Assembly: GCF_000367345.1 (NCBI RefSeq)
Contig: NZ_BARE01000018.1
Coordinates: forward strand, 1-64,000
From: Sphingobium xenophagum NBRC 107872
GTDB lineage: Bacteria; Pseudomonadota; Alphaproteobacteria; Sphingomonadales; Sphingomonadaceae
Length of the DNA: 64,000 nt
Direction of reading: 5' to 3'
The position numbers and the translations under genes are program-made. The notes beneath the pieces were generated by a model. That model saw only the letters and a list, made by a program, of their open reading frames with translations, had not been told where the DNA came from and ran no database searches. Each line of letters starts with the position of its first letter. Position 1 is the stretch's first letter. Shown piece after piece: positions 35,679-44,980 of the stretch.

Positions 35679-36752
35679 TTATTCGTCATCATCCTCCGCT
35701 TCGGGTCCGGCCATCAACGCTTCGGCAACCTCTTCGGTCTTGCCCCGGATCGCCTTTTCCAGACGATCCGCCATCTCAGGATGCGTTTTCAGAAATGTCT
35801 TGGCGTTTTCACGACCCTGGCCGATGCGGACAGAGTCGTAGGAGAACCAGGCGCCCGATTTCTCAACGATCCCGGCCTTGACGCCCAGATCGAGGATTTC
35901 GCCGATCTTGGAGATGCCTTCGCCATACATGATGTCGAATTCGACCTGCTTGAACGGCGGGGCAACCTTGTTCTTGACCACTTTTACGCGGGTCGCATTG
36001 CCGACAATATCTTCGCGATCCTTGATCTGGCCGGTGCGGCGAATGTCGAGGCGGACCGAGGCGTAGAATTTGAGCGCATTGCCGCCAGTCGTGGTTTCCG
36101 GATTGCCGTACATCACGCCGATCTTCATCCGCACCTGGTTGATGAAGATCACCATGCATTTGGAGCGCGAGATCGAGCCGGTCAGCTTGCGCAGCGCCTG
36201 GCTCATGAGGCGCGCCTGAAGGCCGACATGGCTGTCGCCCATTTCGCCTTCGATTTCCGCCCGCGGCACCAGCGCGGCGACCGAGTCGACCACCAGCACG
36301 TCGATGGCGTTGGAGCGCACCAGCGTATCGACGATTTCCAGCGCCTGTTCGCCCGTGTCGGGCTGCGACACGATCAGTTCGTCAATGTCGACGCCCAGTT
36401 TCTTGGCATAGCCCGGATCGAGCGCATGTTCCGCGTCCACAAAGGCGGCAGTGCCGCCATTCTTCTGCGCTTCGGCAATGGCGTGCAGCGCCAGCGTGGT
36501 TTTGCCCGAACTTTCCGGGCCGTAAATCTCGATAATCCGCCCCTTGGGCAGGCCGCCAATGCCAAGAGCGATGTCGAGGCCGAGCGAGCCGGTCGAGATG
36601 GCTTCAATCTCGATCTTTTCCCGGCTGCCCAGCTTCATCGCAGAGCCTTTGCCAAAGGCCCGGTCGATCTGGGCAAGCGCGGCGTCCAATGCTTTTTGTC
36701 TGTCCATAGTCCCGTTCTTCTTGGAATCGATGAGTGTGAGCATAGCGGACAT
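35679..36752 (-). CDS. recA: Recombinase RecA
   Basis: It forms filaments on single-stranded DNA for strand exchange and LexA cleavage. Walker A is GPESSGKTT, and the MAW ([20 protein letters not shown]) and L1/L2 segments are normal. The tail ends in acidic EAEDDDE. Starts at 36752, 36743 (MLTLID) and the later Met before DRQKAL are all possible; alphaproteobacterial RecA often has a short N-terminal leader like this. An SOS box lies about 76 bases upstream, so LexA control is expected. Confidence 0.97.
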   Translation of the reverse strand: MSAMLTLIDSKKNGTMDRQKALDAALAQIDRAFGKGSAMKLGSREKIEIEAISTGSLGLDIALGIGGLPKGRIIEIYGPESSGKTTLALHAIAEAQKNGGTAAFVDAEHALDPGYAKKLGVDIDELIVSQPDTGEQALEIVDTLVRSNAIDVLVVDSVAALVPRAEIEGEMGDSHVGLQARLMSQALRKLTGSISRSKCMVIFINQVRMKIGVMYGNPETTTGGNALKFYASVRLDIRRTGQIKDREDIVGNATRVKVVKNKVAPPFKQVEFDIMYGEGISKIGEILDLGVKAGIVEKSGAWFSYDSVRIGQGRENAKTFLKTHPEMADRLEKAIRGKTEEVAEALMAGPEAEDDDE

Positions 36753-36818
36753 CGGCCTAATCCCTGTCAAGCGGACTGCGTCGATTCTCTCGGCGCCTGG
36801 CGATGATGTATCCTGTTT

Positions 36819-36842
36819 GTTCTAATAGAACAAGAGGGGAAC
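36819..36842 (-). promoter_or_regulatory. SOS (LexA) box upstream of recA
   Basis: On the minus strand GTTC-N7-GTTC (36842-36828) is the alphaproteobacterial LexA site. A third half-site in opposite orientation (GAAC read on the minus strand, 36822-36819) makes TTGTTCTATTAGAACAA, a perfect palindrome with a central base. The promoter candidate TTGTTC-N17-TACATC overlaps it. Confidence 0.85.
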
Positions 36843-36851
36843 GGAAATTTC

Positions 36852-37208
36852 CTATTCGCCCAGTATTTTTCCCAACGCCCGCTCGACCGCGCCGATGGTG
36901 AAGGGCTTGGCAAGCGTGGGGCGGTCGGCGTGATGGGTCGGCAGATCGTCGGCCATGCCGCCCGTCGCAAAGACGAAGGGCACGCCTTTCTGGACCAATA
37001 TGTCAGCGACGGGCCAGCTTTTCTCACCCTGCAAATTGCAGTCGAGCAGGGCCGCGTCAAAGCCGCCGTCGCGCGCATGGGCGCAGGCTTCGTCGACCGA
37101 AGCGGCGACCGCATGCAAGCGATAACCCAGCGCGTCGAGATAATCTTCCAGCATCATGCCGATCATCGCTTCATCCTCGACGATCAAAATGCTCTTGCCG
37201 TCCGACAT
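36852..37208 (-). CDS. Single-domain response regulator, FATGUY-like
   Basis: The 118-residue receiver has no output domain. The acidic pocket is VEDE, the phospho-acceptor Asp lies in ALLDCNLQG, and the conserved Lys in TLAKPF. The segment VPFVFATGGM matches the FATGUY receivers that relay phosphate in sphingomonad general stress signalling (family knowledge). It resembles the receiver fused to BphP in this window. It lies about 100 bases downstream of cckA on the same strand. ATG 37208 is preferred, with AGGGGAT upstream. Confidence 0.88.
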   Translation of the reverse strand: MSDGKSILIVEDEAMIGMMLEDYLDALGYRLHAVAASVDEACAHARDGGFDAALLDCNLQGEKSWPVADILVQKGVPFVFATGGMADDLPTHHADRPTLAKPFTIGAVERALGKILGE

Positions 37209-37304
37209 GCCGTGGCGATCCCCTGTTGATACGCGCATGCGCTAACCCATCGGTGCGGGAATGGACAGGATAATTACCTTGATCAAGCACAACTTATTCG
37301 AGGG

Positions 37305-39734
37305 TCATTCCGCCACGGGTCGCGTCGCCAGTGCGTCCCGCGCCGCTTCGGCCAGTTGATTGACCGAGAAGGGCTTGGGGAGGAAAGCGACGTTGGCGAT
37401 GTCGATCGACTTGCGCAATTGCTCCTCGGCATAGCCCGACATGAACAATACCGGCAGGTCGGGGAAAGCGCGACGCGCCTGCGCCACCATGGCGGGGCCG
37501 TCCATATTGGGCATCACCACGTCGGAGATCAAAAGGTCGATCGCGACATCGCCCGCCAACACCTCCAGCCCCTGTTCGCCGTCGCTGGCGGTCAGCACGG
37601 TATAGCCCTGCCGCACCAATGCCCGTTCCGCGACGGCACGGACCATATCCTCATCCTCCACCAGCAGGATGGTGCCGGTGCCCCATGTCTCGCTGCGCCT
37701 GACCGGCGGCTTGACCGGCGCGACGTCATTCGCATCGGACCCGGCATAGACAGGCAGGTAGATGACGAAGCTGGCACCGCGCCCCAGTTCGGATTCGGCA
37801 AAGATGTAGCCGCCCGACTGCTTGACGATGCCATAGACGGTGGACAGGCCAAGGCCCGTCCCCTTGCCCAGTTCCTTGGTGGTGAAGAACGGCTCGAAAA
37901 TCTTGGCCAATATGTCGGGCGGGATGCCAAGCCCGGTGTCCGATACGCGCAGCGCGGTATAGTCCCCCGCCGGCAGGATCTGCTGGCGCATTTCGCGCAC
38001 CTTGATCGCGGGCACGGCATAGGTCTGGATATTGAGCGTGCCGCCTTCGGGCATGGCATCGCGGGCATTGACCGCCAGATTGACGATCACCTGTTCCAGC
38101 TGGCCGGGATCGGCGCGCACCGCGCCCAGATTGCGCCCATGGCTGACGTCCAGCTTCACATTTTCGCCCAGCAGGCGCTTCAAAAGATTGGAGACGTCCG
38201 CCACGATGTCAGGCAGTTGCAGGATCTGGGGCCGCAGCGTCTGCTGGCGCGAAAAGGCGAGCAATTGCCGGGTCAGGCCAGCGGCGCGATTGCTGTTCGA
38301 CTTGATCTGCTGAATGTCGTCATAGTCGCTGTCGCCGGGCGTATGGCGCATCAGCATCAGGTCGCAATGGCCGATGATCGCGGTCAGGATATTGTTGAAA
38401 TCATGCGCGACGCCGCCCGCCAGCTGGCCGATCGCCTGCATCTTGGTCGCCTGCGCCACCTGCCGCTTGAGCTTGGATTCCTCGCTATTATCCTTGAGCG
38501 AGAGGAGCACCGCCGCCTCGCCCAGCCCGCGCACGCCAGCCAGGCTCAATGCGATCGGCTCGTCAGGCTGGTCCCGCATACGCACGGCTATGTCGCCCGA
38601 CATTTGCGGCCCCACGGCAAAGCGCCGCACCGCGTCGGCCACCGCCGCCTGATCCTCCCGCACTACCAGATCGCCGGGATAGCTGGGCTTGTCGCCGGGT
38701 TTGAGGCCCGCGACCCGCGCAAAGGCATTATTGAGGAACAGCACCCGCCCGTCGCGGTCGGCCATGGCCAGGCCAAAGGGCAGCAGCGACAGCAGGGTTT
38801 CGATGTAGGAAAGCGCCGACGTGCCGCCGCCGCCCGCCGGTTCGTCGATCAGCAGCAGCAGCATCGGCCCGTCCTGCGCGCTGACCTGCGCCGCCATGCC
38901 GTTGCCCTGCGTCACCCGCTTCAACGGCACCTGTAGCAGGCGCAGCGGCAGGCCGCCCTGCTCTTCGCGCGCCAGGAACAGTCGCCCTTTGTCATCCACG
39001 CGCATATGGCCGGCGAAATCGCGCCCGGTGATATTGGCGTCGATCCGCCCGGCGGCGCGCAGCAGGAACGCGCCATTGGCGGCACGGATGCGGCCTTCGC
39101 CGCCGATCATCACCGCCATCACGCCCGCCTCGCCCAGCTGGCGGCCCGCTTCGCCGGTCAGGAAGCGGTTGACGTCGTCCAGCGCGCTGGGCTGGCGCAC
39201 CGGGGCAAAGCGCCAGAGCAGATAATCCTCGGCCCGGCCGGTACGCACCACCTCCGCATCCAGCCGCAGCGCGCCTTGCGCGATCCCGCCGACCTTCGCC
39301 TCCCCATCGCGCCAGGCGGCACGGGCAGCGACCGACAGGCTTTCGGTGAGCGCCGGATCGCCGGTGATGCCCGGCGGGGTGGGATAACCGGCGAACCATT
39401 CGCCAAACAGGTCGCTGGCGCAAACCAGCCGCCCGGCGCGATCGGTAACGGCGATCGCCATGCTGGATGCGTCAGCGGCGGCGCGGGCGACCGTCCAGTC
39501 GGGGATCGCTTCCTTGTCGGAAAGTTGCGGCGGATAAAGGCGGCGATGCCAGGCCATGAGCGCCGCAATGGTGAGGACAGTGGCCGCAAATCCGCCGGTC
39601 AGCAGCCAATTGTCGATCGCATAGAAAATCAGCCCGGCCGAAAGCGCCGCCGCCAGCAGCAACAGCGGCAGGGCAAAACCCGATCGCGACTGGGTCAGCC
39701 ACGCATCCCCATTGCTGTTCACCCGCGCGGCCAT
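37305..39734 (-). CDS. cckA: Hybrid histidine kinase CckA
   Basis: CckA is the top kinase of the CtrA cell-cycle phosphorelay and acts through ChpT. The 809 residues hold two N-terminal membrane helices (about 20-65), PAS-like regions (to about 410), a DHp domain with the phospho-His in [17 protein letters not shown], a HATPase domain ([22 protein letters not shown]), and a receiver ending with [15 protein letters not shown]. That last segment is characteristic of CckA. The gene is on the same strand as smpB and the DUF2062 gene and lies 47 bases after the latter. Confidence 0.95.
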   Translation of the reverse strand: MAARVNSNGDAWLTQSRSGFALPLLLLAAALSAGLIFYAIDNWLLTGGFAATVLTIAALMAWHRRLYPPQLSDKEAIPDWTVARAAADASSMAIAVTDRAGRLVCASDLFGEWFAGYPTPPGITGDPALTESLSVAARAAWRDGEAKVGGIAQGALRLDAEVVRTGRAEDYLLWRFAPVRQPSALDDVNRFLTGEAGRQLGEAGVMAVMIGGEGRIRAANGAFLLRAAGRIDANITGRDFAGHMRVDDKGRLFLAREEQGGLPLRLLQVPLKRVTQGNGMAAQVSAQDGPMLLLLIDEPAGGGGTSALSYIETLLSLLPFGLAMADRDGRVLFLNNAFARVAGLKPGDKPSYPGDLVVREDQAAVADAVRRFAVGPQMSGDIAVRMRDQPDEPIALSLAGVRGLGEAAVLLSLKDNSEESKLKRQVAQATKMQAIGQLAGGVAHDFNNILTAIIGHCDLMLMRHTPGDSDYDDIQQIKSNSNRAAGLTRQLLAFSRQQTLRPQILQLPDIVADVSNLLKRLLGENVKLDVSHGRNLGAVRADPGQLEQVIVNLAVNARDAMPEGGTLNIQTYAVPAIKVREMRQQILPAGDYTALRVSDTGLGIPPDILAKIFEPFFTTKELGKGTGLGLSTVYGIVKQSGGYIFAESELGRGASFVIYLPVYAGSDANDVAPVKPPVRRSETWGTGTILLVEDEDMVRAVAERALVRQGYTVLTASDGEQGLEVLAGDVAIDLLISDVVMPNMDGPAMVAQARRAFPDLPVLFMSGYAEEQLRKSIDIANVAFLPKPFSVNQLAEAARDALATRPVAE

Positions 39735-39781
39735 GGGCGGCCCTTCCCCTGCATCGACACTGTCAAACCCGCTTGCCCATC

Positions 39782-40378
39782 CTAGAGGACAGGAGCTGGT
39801 TTCTCCAATGCGCTGCTTTTATGGGCCTTGCCAATCCTCAATTTGCGCGCCTGCCATTTGCGGCCCATGCGATGACGCCAGACCCAGTCGGCAATGACAT
39901 AGCCGATGGCGGCCGCAACGATCGAGATGATCGAGAGACCCAGCAGCAAGGCGGGCGCTGCTTCGGACACCAGCCAGGCGGCCCATTGGCCAATCGTGGC
40001 ATGATGATCCACCAGCGTCATGAAGCCCGATGCGTCCGCGCTGCGGCCCAGCATCCAGTTGCCGATATAGACCGACAGCCACAGGATCAGCGGCGTGGTC
40101 GCGGGATTGGACAGGAAGGTCATGGCCGCCGCGACAGGAATATTGGCGCGGAAGGGCAGCGCCAGCAGCGCCGCGCCTGCAATCTGCACGCCAGGGATCA
40201 GCAGGAAGATGCCGACCAGCAGTCCCAGTGCCACGCCGCGGGGCACCGACCGGCGCGTGAAGCGCCACAGCGAGGGTTCCAGCACGCGGTGCGCGACGGG
40301 GGCGAGGAACCTGTTATGCTCCAGGCTTTCGCGCGTCGGCGCATTGGCGTGCCACCAGCGGCTGAGGCGGTTGTCCAT
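39782..40378 (-). CDS. DUF2062 membrane protein
   Basis: The 198-residue protein has three or four membrane helices and the DUF2062 hallmark SVPRGVALGLLVGIFLLIPG near residues 44-65, followed by LSNPATTPLI. The family is common beside smpB or cckA in alphaproteobacteria and has no assigned biochemical role. It follows smpB by only three bases, so the pair is an operon. The C-terminal tail is basic and cytoplasmic. Confidence 0.9.
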   Translation of the reverse strand: MDNRLSRWWHANAPTRESLEHNRFLAPVAHRVLEPSLWRFTRRSVPRGVALGLLVGIFLLIPGVQIAGAALLALPFRANIPVAAAMTFLSNPATTPLILWLSVYIGNWMLGRSADASGFMTLVDHHATIGQWAAWLVSEAAPALLLGLSIISIVAAAIGYVIADWVWRHRMGRKWQARKLRIGKAHKSSALEKPAPVL

Positions 40379-40381
40379 GGC

Positions 40382-40864
40382 TCAGCCCTTGTCCCGCATG
40401 ATGCGCTGCTGGTCGCGCTTCCAGTCGCGGTCCTTGATCGTTTCGCGCTTGTCGTGGTTCTGCTTGCCCTTGGCCAGCGCCAGTTCGATCTTTGCGCGGC
40501 CCTGGCTGTTGAAATAGACCATCAGTGGTACCAGCGTCATGCCCTGTCGCGACACGGCGCTGTGCATCTTGTGGATCTCCCGCTCGTGCAGCAGCAGCTT
40601 GCGGGGGCGTTTGGGTTCGTGATTCTGACGATTGCCGTGGCTATATTCGGGGATGTTGCTGTTCACCAGAAACACCTGATTACCCTTCACCTCGGCATAG
40701 CTTTCGGCGATCGACCCTTCGCCGCCGCGCAGCGCCTTCACCTCTGTCCCCTGCAGGGCGATGCCCGCTTCGAACACATCTTCGATGAAATAGTCAAAGC
40801 GCGCGCGCCGGTTTTCGGCGACGATCTTTTTCTTGTCGAAGGTAACGGGACGGGGGCGGGCCAT
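40382..40864 (-). CDS. smpB: SsrA-binding protein SmpB
   Basis: SmpB partners tmRNA in trans-translation rescue of stalled ribosomes. The 160-residue length, the motif [19 protein letters not shown], the oligonucleotide-binding barrel, and the basic C-terminal tail ([22 protein letters not shown] region) are all typical. It is three bases before the DUF2062 gene. The tmRNA gene ssrA is not in the window. Confidence 0.96.
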   Translation of the reverse strand: MARPRPVTFDKKKIVAENRRARFDYFIEDVFEAGIALQGTEVKALRGGEGSIAESYAEVKGNQVFLVNSNIPEYSHGNRQNHEPKRPRKLLLHEREIHKMHSAVSRQGMTLVPLMVYFNSQGRAKIELALAKGKQNHDKRETIKDRDWKRDQQRIMRDKG

Positions 40865-40880
40865 TAATCTACTTTTTCAT

Positions 40881-40960
40881 CCGTTCGGTTCGAGAATCCT
40901 GAGCCTGTCGAAGGGCGAGAACCCTCCCCGCGCAGTTCTCGACAAGCTCGAACCGAACGG
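40881..40960. repeat. REP-like palindrome, TTCGACAGGC family (copy 2)
   Basis: CCGTTCGGTTCGAG (40881-40894) and CTCGAACCGAACGG (40947-40960) are perfect 14-base arms. Inner sequence includes CCTGAGCCTGTCGAAGG. It occupies most of the gap between dapA and smpB and could terminate or process the dapA transcript. Confidence 0.9.
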
Positions 40961-40971
40961 AGATGGGCCTT

Positions 40972-41850
40972 CTATACCAGCCCCGCAATTTCCAGCGCGC
41001 GGTCGACCGCGGCCCGGCTGGATTCCGACGGCCAGGTGATTGGCAGGCGGACGTCGCCGGGCATGTCGGGCCGCACGCGCGTAAGGGCATATTTAACAGG
41101 CCCGGGTGAAGAATCGCTGAACAGGGCATCATGCAAGGGGTAAAGACGATCCTGCAACGCCAAGGCACCATCCCAGTCATGCGCGGCGCAGGCCGCCTGG
41201 AAATCGGCGGTAAGGCGCGGCGCGACATTGGCGGTGACGGAGATGCACCCCTTGCCACCCATGGCGTTGAATCCCAATGCGGTTTCGTCATTGCCCGAAA
41301 GCTGGCAGAAATCCGGGCGGCAGGCGAGACGCTGTGCGCTGACCCGCCCCAGATTCCCGGTGGCGTCCTTGATCCCCACGATCGTCTGAAATTCTTCCGA
41401 CAGGCGGTGGATAACCGGCACGCCGATGTCGGTGATGGTGCGGCTGGGGACGTTGTAGAGGACGATCGGCAGCGAGCAGCGTTCGGCGAGATAGGCGAAA
41501 TGCTGATAGACGCCGTCCTGATTGGGCTTGTTGTAATAGGGCGCGACCACCAGTGCGGCATCCGCCCCGGCCCCTTGCGCGGCATACATATGATCAAGCG
41601 CGATCCGCGTATCGTTGGAGCCGCAACCCGCGATCACGGGCACGCGCCCGGCGGCCTGATCGACGCAGATGGCGATGACGCGATTATGCTCCTCGACCGT
41701 CATGGTCGCGCTTTCGCCGGTGGTGCCGCAGGGGACGAGCGCGCTTGATCCTTCGGCGATCTGCCAGTCGACCAGCGCGCGAAACGCCGCCTCATCCACC
41801 GATCCGTCGCGAAACGGGGTCACCAGAGCCGGAATCGAGCCGGAAAACAT
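40972..41850 (-). CDS. dapA: 4-hydroxy-tetrahydrodipicolinate synthase
   Basis: It condenses pyruvate with aspartate semialdehyde in lysine and diaminopimelate synthesis. The 292-residue barrel carries the Schiff-base Lys in IVGIKDATG, the catalytic Tyr in VLYNVPSRT, and the GTTGES motif near the N terminus. AAGGAG lies eight bases before the ATG. It is divergent from the lytic transglycosylase gene. A REP-like repeat separates it from smpB, the usual neighbour. Confidence 0.97.
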   Translation of the reverse strand: MFSGSIPALVTPFRDGSVDEAAFRALVDWQIAEGSSALVPCGTTGESATMTVEEHNRVIAICVDQAAGRVPVIAGCGSNDTRIALDHMYAAQGAGADAALVVAPYYNKPNQDGVYQHFAYLAERCSLPIVLYNVPSRTITDIGVPVIHRLSEEFQTIVGIKDATGNLGRVSAQRLACRPDFCQLSGNDETALGFNAMGGKGCISVTANVAPRLTADFQAACAAHDWDGALALQDRLYPLHDALFSDSSPGPVKYALTRVRPDMPGDVRLPITWPSESSRAAVDRALEIAGLV

Positions 41851-41949
41851 GATTAAACTCCTTCAATTCTCCGGCCGGCCGGGGCATGATCAGTCAAGCG
41901 GCGCGCTATAGCGCGTCATTCAGGCGCTGATAAGGATGCATTTGCGATA

Positions 41950-44037
41950 ATGTCCAGCATGGCGACGCCCCGAATGATTGAAAGTTACATTATCCGTATG
42001 CCCCTTGTTGCACTGTTGCTGTTTACCGCCGGCGCAAGCGCCCAGACCGAAGGCCCAGCCCCCGCGTCAGCGCCCGCCGACCCGCCCGGCGCCGTGGTCC
42101 AGCCGCTGCCCGCGCAGGATACGCCGGGGGCGCAATGGAACAGGGTGGCGTCCCGCGTCGGCATGGCCAGCGACGGCACGATCGGTGCGACGATCGACCA
42201 GTGGCGCGCGCTGCAGCAAAGCGACGGGCTGGGCTTTTCCACCTATGCAAGCTTCATCACCGCCAATCCGGGCTGGCCGGGTGAGGACAGGATGCGGCGG
42301 CTGGCCGAAACCGGCATCAATCCCGACAGCTACGATCCCCGGCAGGTCACAGCCTTCTTCGCCCGTTTCCCGCCGCGCACCGCGACCGGCCACGCCCGCA
42401 ACGCCACCGCGCTGATGCAGATGGGGCGGATGGACGAAGCGCGGGTCGCCGCGCGCAATGCCTGGATCGGCGGCAGCCTGAGCGCTGCGGACGAAGCGCG
42501 ATTGCTGTCCCTCTTCGGGTCCGGCCTGACGCCTGCCGATCACGACCTGCGCGCCGACATGCTGCTGTGGGCCAACGACACGGTCGGGGCGACGCGGATG
42601 CTGGCCTATGTCTCGCCGGGCAGGCGCGCCGTCTATCAGGCGCGCATCGCCTTCCGCCGCAAGTCGGCCGACGCTGCGATGCTGATGCAGGCCGCCGAAC
42701 CAGTCGGCGCAAGCGATGCAGGCTTTGTCGCCGACAAGGCGTTGTGGCTGCGCGACAGCGGCAACTGGGTTGCGGCACGCCAATATCTCGCCAATCGCGG
42801 CCCGCTCAGCTACCGCCCGACCAACGTCGAGAAATTCTACGAAATATTGCTGGGACAGGCGCGCGCCGCGGCCAATGACAGCCAGTGGAGCTTTGCCTGG
42901 GGCATCGCCAGCAAGATTGACGACGCGGTGCCGCCGGGCGTCGACCTGTCCGACCAGCCGATCGGGGTACGGGACGATTATACCAGCCTGGCCTGGCTGG
43001 CCGGGACGACCGCCTTCTACAATCTCAATCGCCCGACCGACGCGGTGGCGATGTTCCGCCGCTATGCCGATGCGGCCAAATCGCCCCAGACCAGGTCGAA
43101 AGGCTATTATTGGGCCGGTCGCGCCGCGCTTCAGGCGGGCGACGCCGCCAGCGCCAACGGCTATTTCACACAGGCGGGCGTCTATCCCGACCAGTTTTAC
43201 GGTCAGCTGGCGCTCGAACGGCTGGGCCGTCCGATCCCCGCGCCCGCCACGGTCGAGCGCCCGGTGCCGATTTCCGCCGCCGAACGCGCCGCGTTCGATC
43301 AGCGATCCGTCGTGCGCGCGGTCAAGGCGCTGGGACAGATGGGCTATTGGCAGGATCAGGGCAAATTCGCCCGCGCCATCGCCAACAATGCCGACAGCGA
43401 CACCGATCATTATCTCGCGGCGGAACTGGCCGAAAAGATCGGCCGCACCGACATGAGCGTCATGGTCGGCCGTCGCGCCGTTTCCAGCGGCCTGACCGGC
43501 TATGGCGAAAGCGCCTTCCCGCGCGTGCCCGTGCCGCCCACGGCGCAATATAACTGGACCATGGTGCATGCCATCGCCCGGCAGGAAAGCCAGTTCGACA
43601 AGCAGATCGTCAGCCATGCAGGCGCGCGCGGGCTGATGCAGCTGATGCCCGGCACGGCGCGCGAACAGGCGGGCAAGCTGGGTCTTGGCTACAATCCCGC
43701 CTCGCTCAACGATCCCAGCTACAATATCATGCTGGGTTCGGGCTATTTCCAGCGGATGCTGGACTATTATGGCGGCAGCTATCCGCTGGCCGTCGCGGCC
43801 TATAATGCCGGGCCGGGCAATGTGAACAAATGGATCGCCGCCAATGGCGACCCGCGCCTGCCTGGTGCCGACATGCTTCGCTGGATCGAGCAGATCCCGA
43901 TTTTCGAGACCCGCAACTATGTGCAGCGGGTGCTGGAAAATGCCGTCGTCTATGAAGCGATGAACCCGGAACGGGCGAAATTCCGCGGGACCAGCGCGGT
44001 GCTGAGCCGCTATCTGGGGAAACAGACGCCGGGTTGA
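41950..44037 (+). CDS. Soluble lytic murein transglycosylase (Slt70-like)
   Basis: It cleaves peptidoglycan glycan strands in the periplasm. The N terminus has a signal sequence (PLVALLLFTAGASAQ). The middle (about 60-500) is an alpha-helical superhelix with TPR-like repeats. The C-terminal SLT domain has catalytic Glu near residue 546 in ARQESQFD, then GARGLMQLMPGTA and AAYNAGPGNV. Starts at 41950 and 41974 are both possible; neither has an ideal Shine-Dalgarno sequence. It is divergent from dapA. Confidence 0.94.
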   Translation: MSSMATPRMIESYIIRMPLVALLLFTAGASAQTEGPAPASAPADPPGAVVQPLPAQDTPGAQWNRVASRVGMASDGTIGATIDQWRALQQSDGLGFSTYASFITANPGWPGEDRMRRLAETGINPDSYDPRQVTAFFARFPPRTATGHARNATALMQMGRMDEARVAARNAWIGGSLSAADEARLLSLFGSGLTPADHDLRADMLLWANDTVGATRMLAYVSPGRRAVYQARIAFRRKSADAAMLMQAAEPVGASDAGFVADKALWLRDSGNWVAARQYLANRGPLSYRPTNVEKFYEILLGQARAAANDSQWSFAWGIASKIDDAVPPGVDLSDQPIGVRDDYTSLAWLAGTTAFYNLNRPTDAVAMFRRYADAAKSPQTRSKGYYWAGRAALQAGDAASANGYFTQAGVYPDQFYGQLALERLGRPIPAPATVERPVPISAAERAAFDQRSVVRAVKALGQMGYWQDQGKFARAIANNADSDTDHYLAAELAEKIGRTDMSVMVGRRAVSSGLTGYGESAFPRVPVPPTAQYNWTMVHAIARQESQFDKQIVSHAGARGLMQLMPGTAREQAGKLGLGYNPASLNDPSYNIMLGSGYFQRMLDYYGGSYPLAVAAYNAGPGNVNKWIAANGDPRLPGADMLRWIEQIPIFETRNYVQRVLENAVVYEAMNPERAKFRGTSAVLSRYLGKQTPG

Positions 44038-44057
44038 GAGGCCTATCGCCGCCCCCT

Positions 44058-44090
44058 TCGCCCTGAGCGAAGCGCAAGGCTTCGACAAGG
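44058..44090. repeat. REP-like palindrome, TTCGACAAGG variant (copy 3)
   Basis: CCCTGAGCGAAG and CTTCGACAAGG are the two familiar halves of the sphingomonad repeat, here in short form between the transglycosylase gene and greB. Confidence 0.75.
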
Positions 44091-44118
44091 TCCGCCAGAA
44101 TGGTTATGGGATGGAGGG

Positions 44119-44604
44119 ATGACGACCCCCTATCCCAATTATATCTCGCCCGAAGGCTTCGCCAAATTGCGCGCGGAATATGACCATTTGCTCGGCGTCG
44201 AGCGCCCCGCCATCGTCGAAGTCGTGAGCTGGGCGGCGGGCAATGGCGACCGCAGCGAAAATGGCGACTATCTCTATGGTCGCAAGCGGATGCGCGAGAT
44301 CGACTTTCAGCTGAAGCGCCTGTCCAAGAAGATGAAGGACGCCAAGGTCGTCGACGCCCGGCAGCAGGGCGACAAGAGCCGCGTCTATTTCGGCGCGACC
44401 GTCACCATCGCCGATGAGGATGACAATCACCGCATCGTCACGCTAGTCGGCAATGACGAAACCGACATCGAGGCTGGCCGGATCGGCTGGTCCTCCCCCA
44501 TCGCCCGCGCCCTGCGCGGCGCGGCCATCGGCGACTTGCGCCGCGTGATGCTGCCGTCGGGCGAGAAGGAATATGAGGTGATGGCGATCCGCTATCCCGA
44601 CTGA
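44119..44604 (+). CDS. greB: Transcription elongation factor GreB
   Basis: GreB stimulates RNA polymerase to cleave backtracked RNA. The 161-residue protein has the N-terminal coiled coil with GDRSENGDYLYGRKRMREID, whose acidic tip and GRKR stretch distinguish GreB from GreA. The FKBP-like C-terminal domain includes GWSSPIARALRGA. Two conserved acidic residues at the coiled-coil tip are present. It is probably transcribed alone. Confidence 0.95.
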   Translation: MTTPYPNYISPEGFAKLRAEYDHLLGVERPAIVEVVSWAAGNGDRSENGDYLYGRKRMREIDFQLKRLSKKMKDAKVVDARQQGDKSRVYFGATVTIADEDDNHRIVTLVGNDETDIEAGRIGWSSPIARALRGAAIGDLRRVMLPSGEKEYEVMAIRYPD

Positions 44605-44720
44605 GCCGCGCTTGCGCGGTGCAAGGCGCGCGCCCGCCGCCCGATAGCAAGCCACCCATGGCGGGCGTCACGACAGGATGCCGCGCCGCCCGGTCATGGC
44701 GAACAGAAGCGAGACGGCCT

Positions 44721-44906
44721 CTAGTCGTGCGGGCGCAGCGAGCGGTTGAGGCTTTCGAGCACTTCAGCGATCGGTTCGGTCACGGTCACGCTGCGGCCTT
44801 CGCCAAAGCGGATGCGCGTGCCGTCATTGACCGACGAGACGAAGGTGACTTGCGACGCGTTGACAGCGGTTTCAGTGCGGTCAGTGCCCACGAACATGAC
44901 GAGCAT
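44721..44906 (-). CDS. Small conserved-looking protein, 61 residues
   Basis: The Shine-Dalgarno sequence AAAGGAGAGG stands seven bases before the ATG, which strongly supports translation. The sequence alternates hydrophobic and polar residues (ASQVTFVSSVNDGTRIRFGEGRSVTV), then ends in a helix (IAEVLESLNRSLRP). The pattern resembles small FlbD-like beta proteins, but I cannot assign it. No Cys is present. No flagellar genes are nearby. Confidence 0.75.
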   Translation of the reverse strand: MLVMFVGTDRTETAVNASQVTFVSSVNDGTRIRFGEGRSVTVTEPIAEVLESLNRSLRPHD

Positions 44907-44980
44907 GGCTTCCTCTCCTTTTTATGGACGCACAGCCTATCGCCATTTGCGCGCGACGCCAGAGGGATTTCTACGGATCG

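Noticed and set aside
37274..37290. CTTGATCAAG as an FNR site between cckA and the receiver gene
   Set aside because: The arms are adjacent, without the 4-base spacer that FNR sites need.
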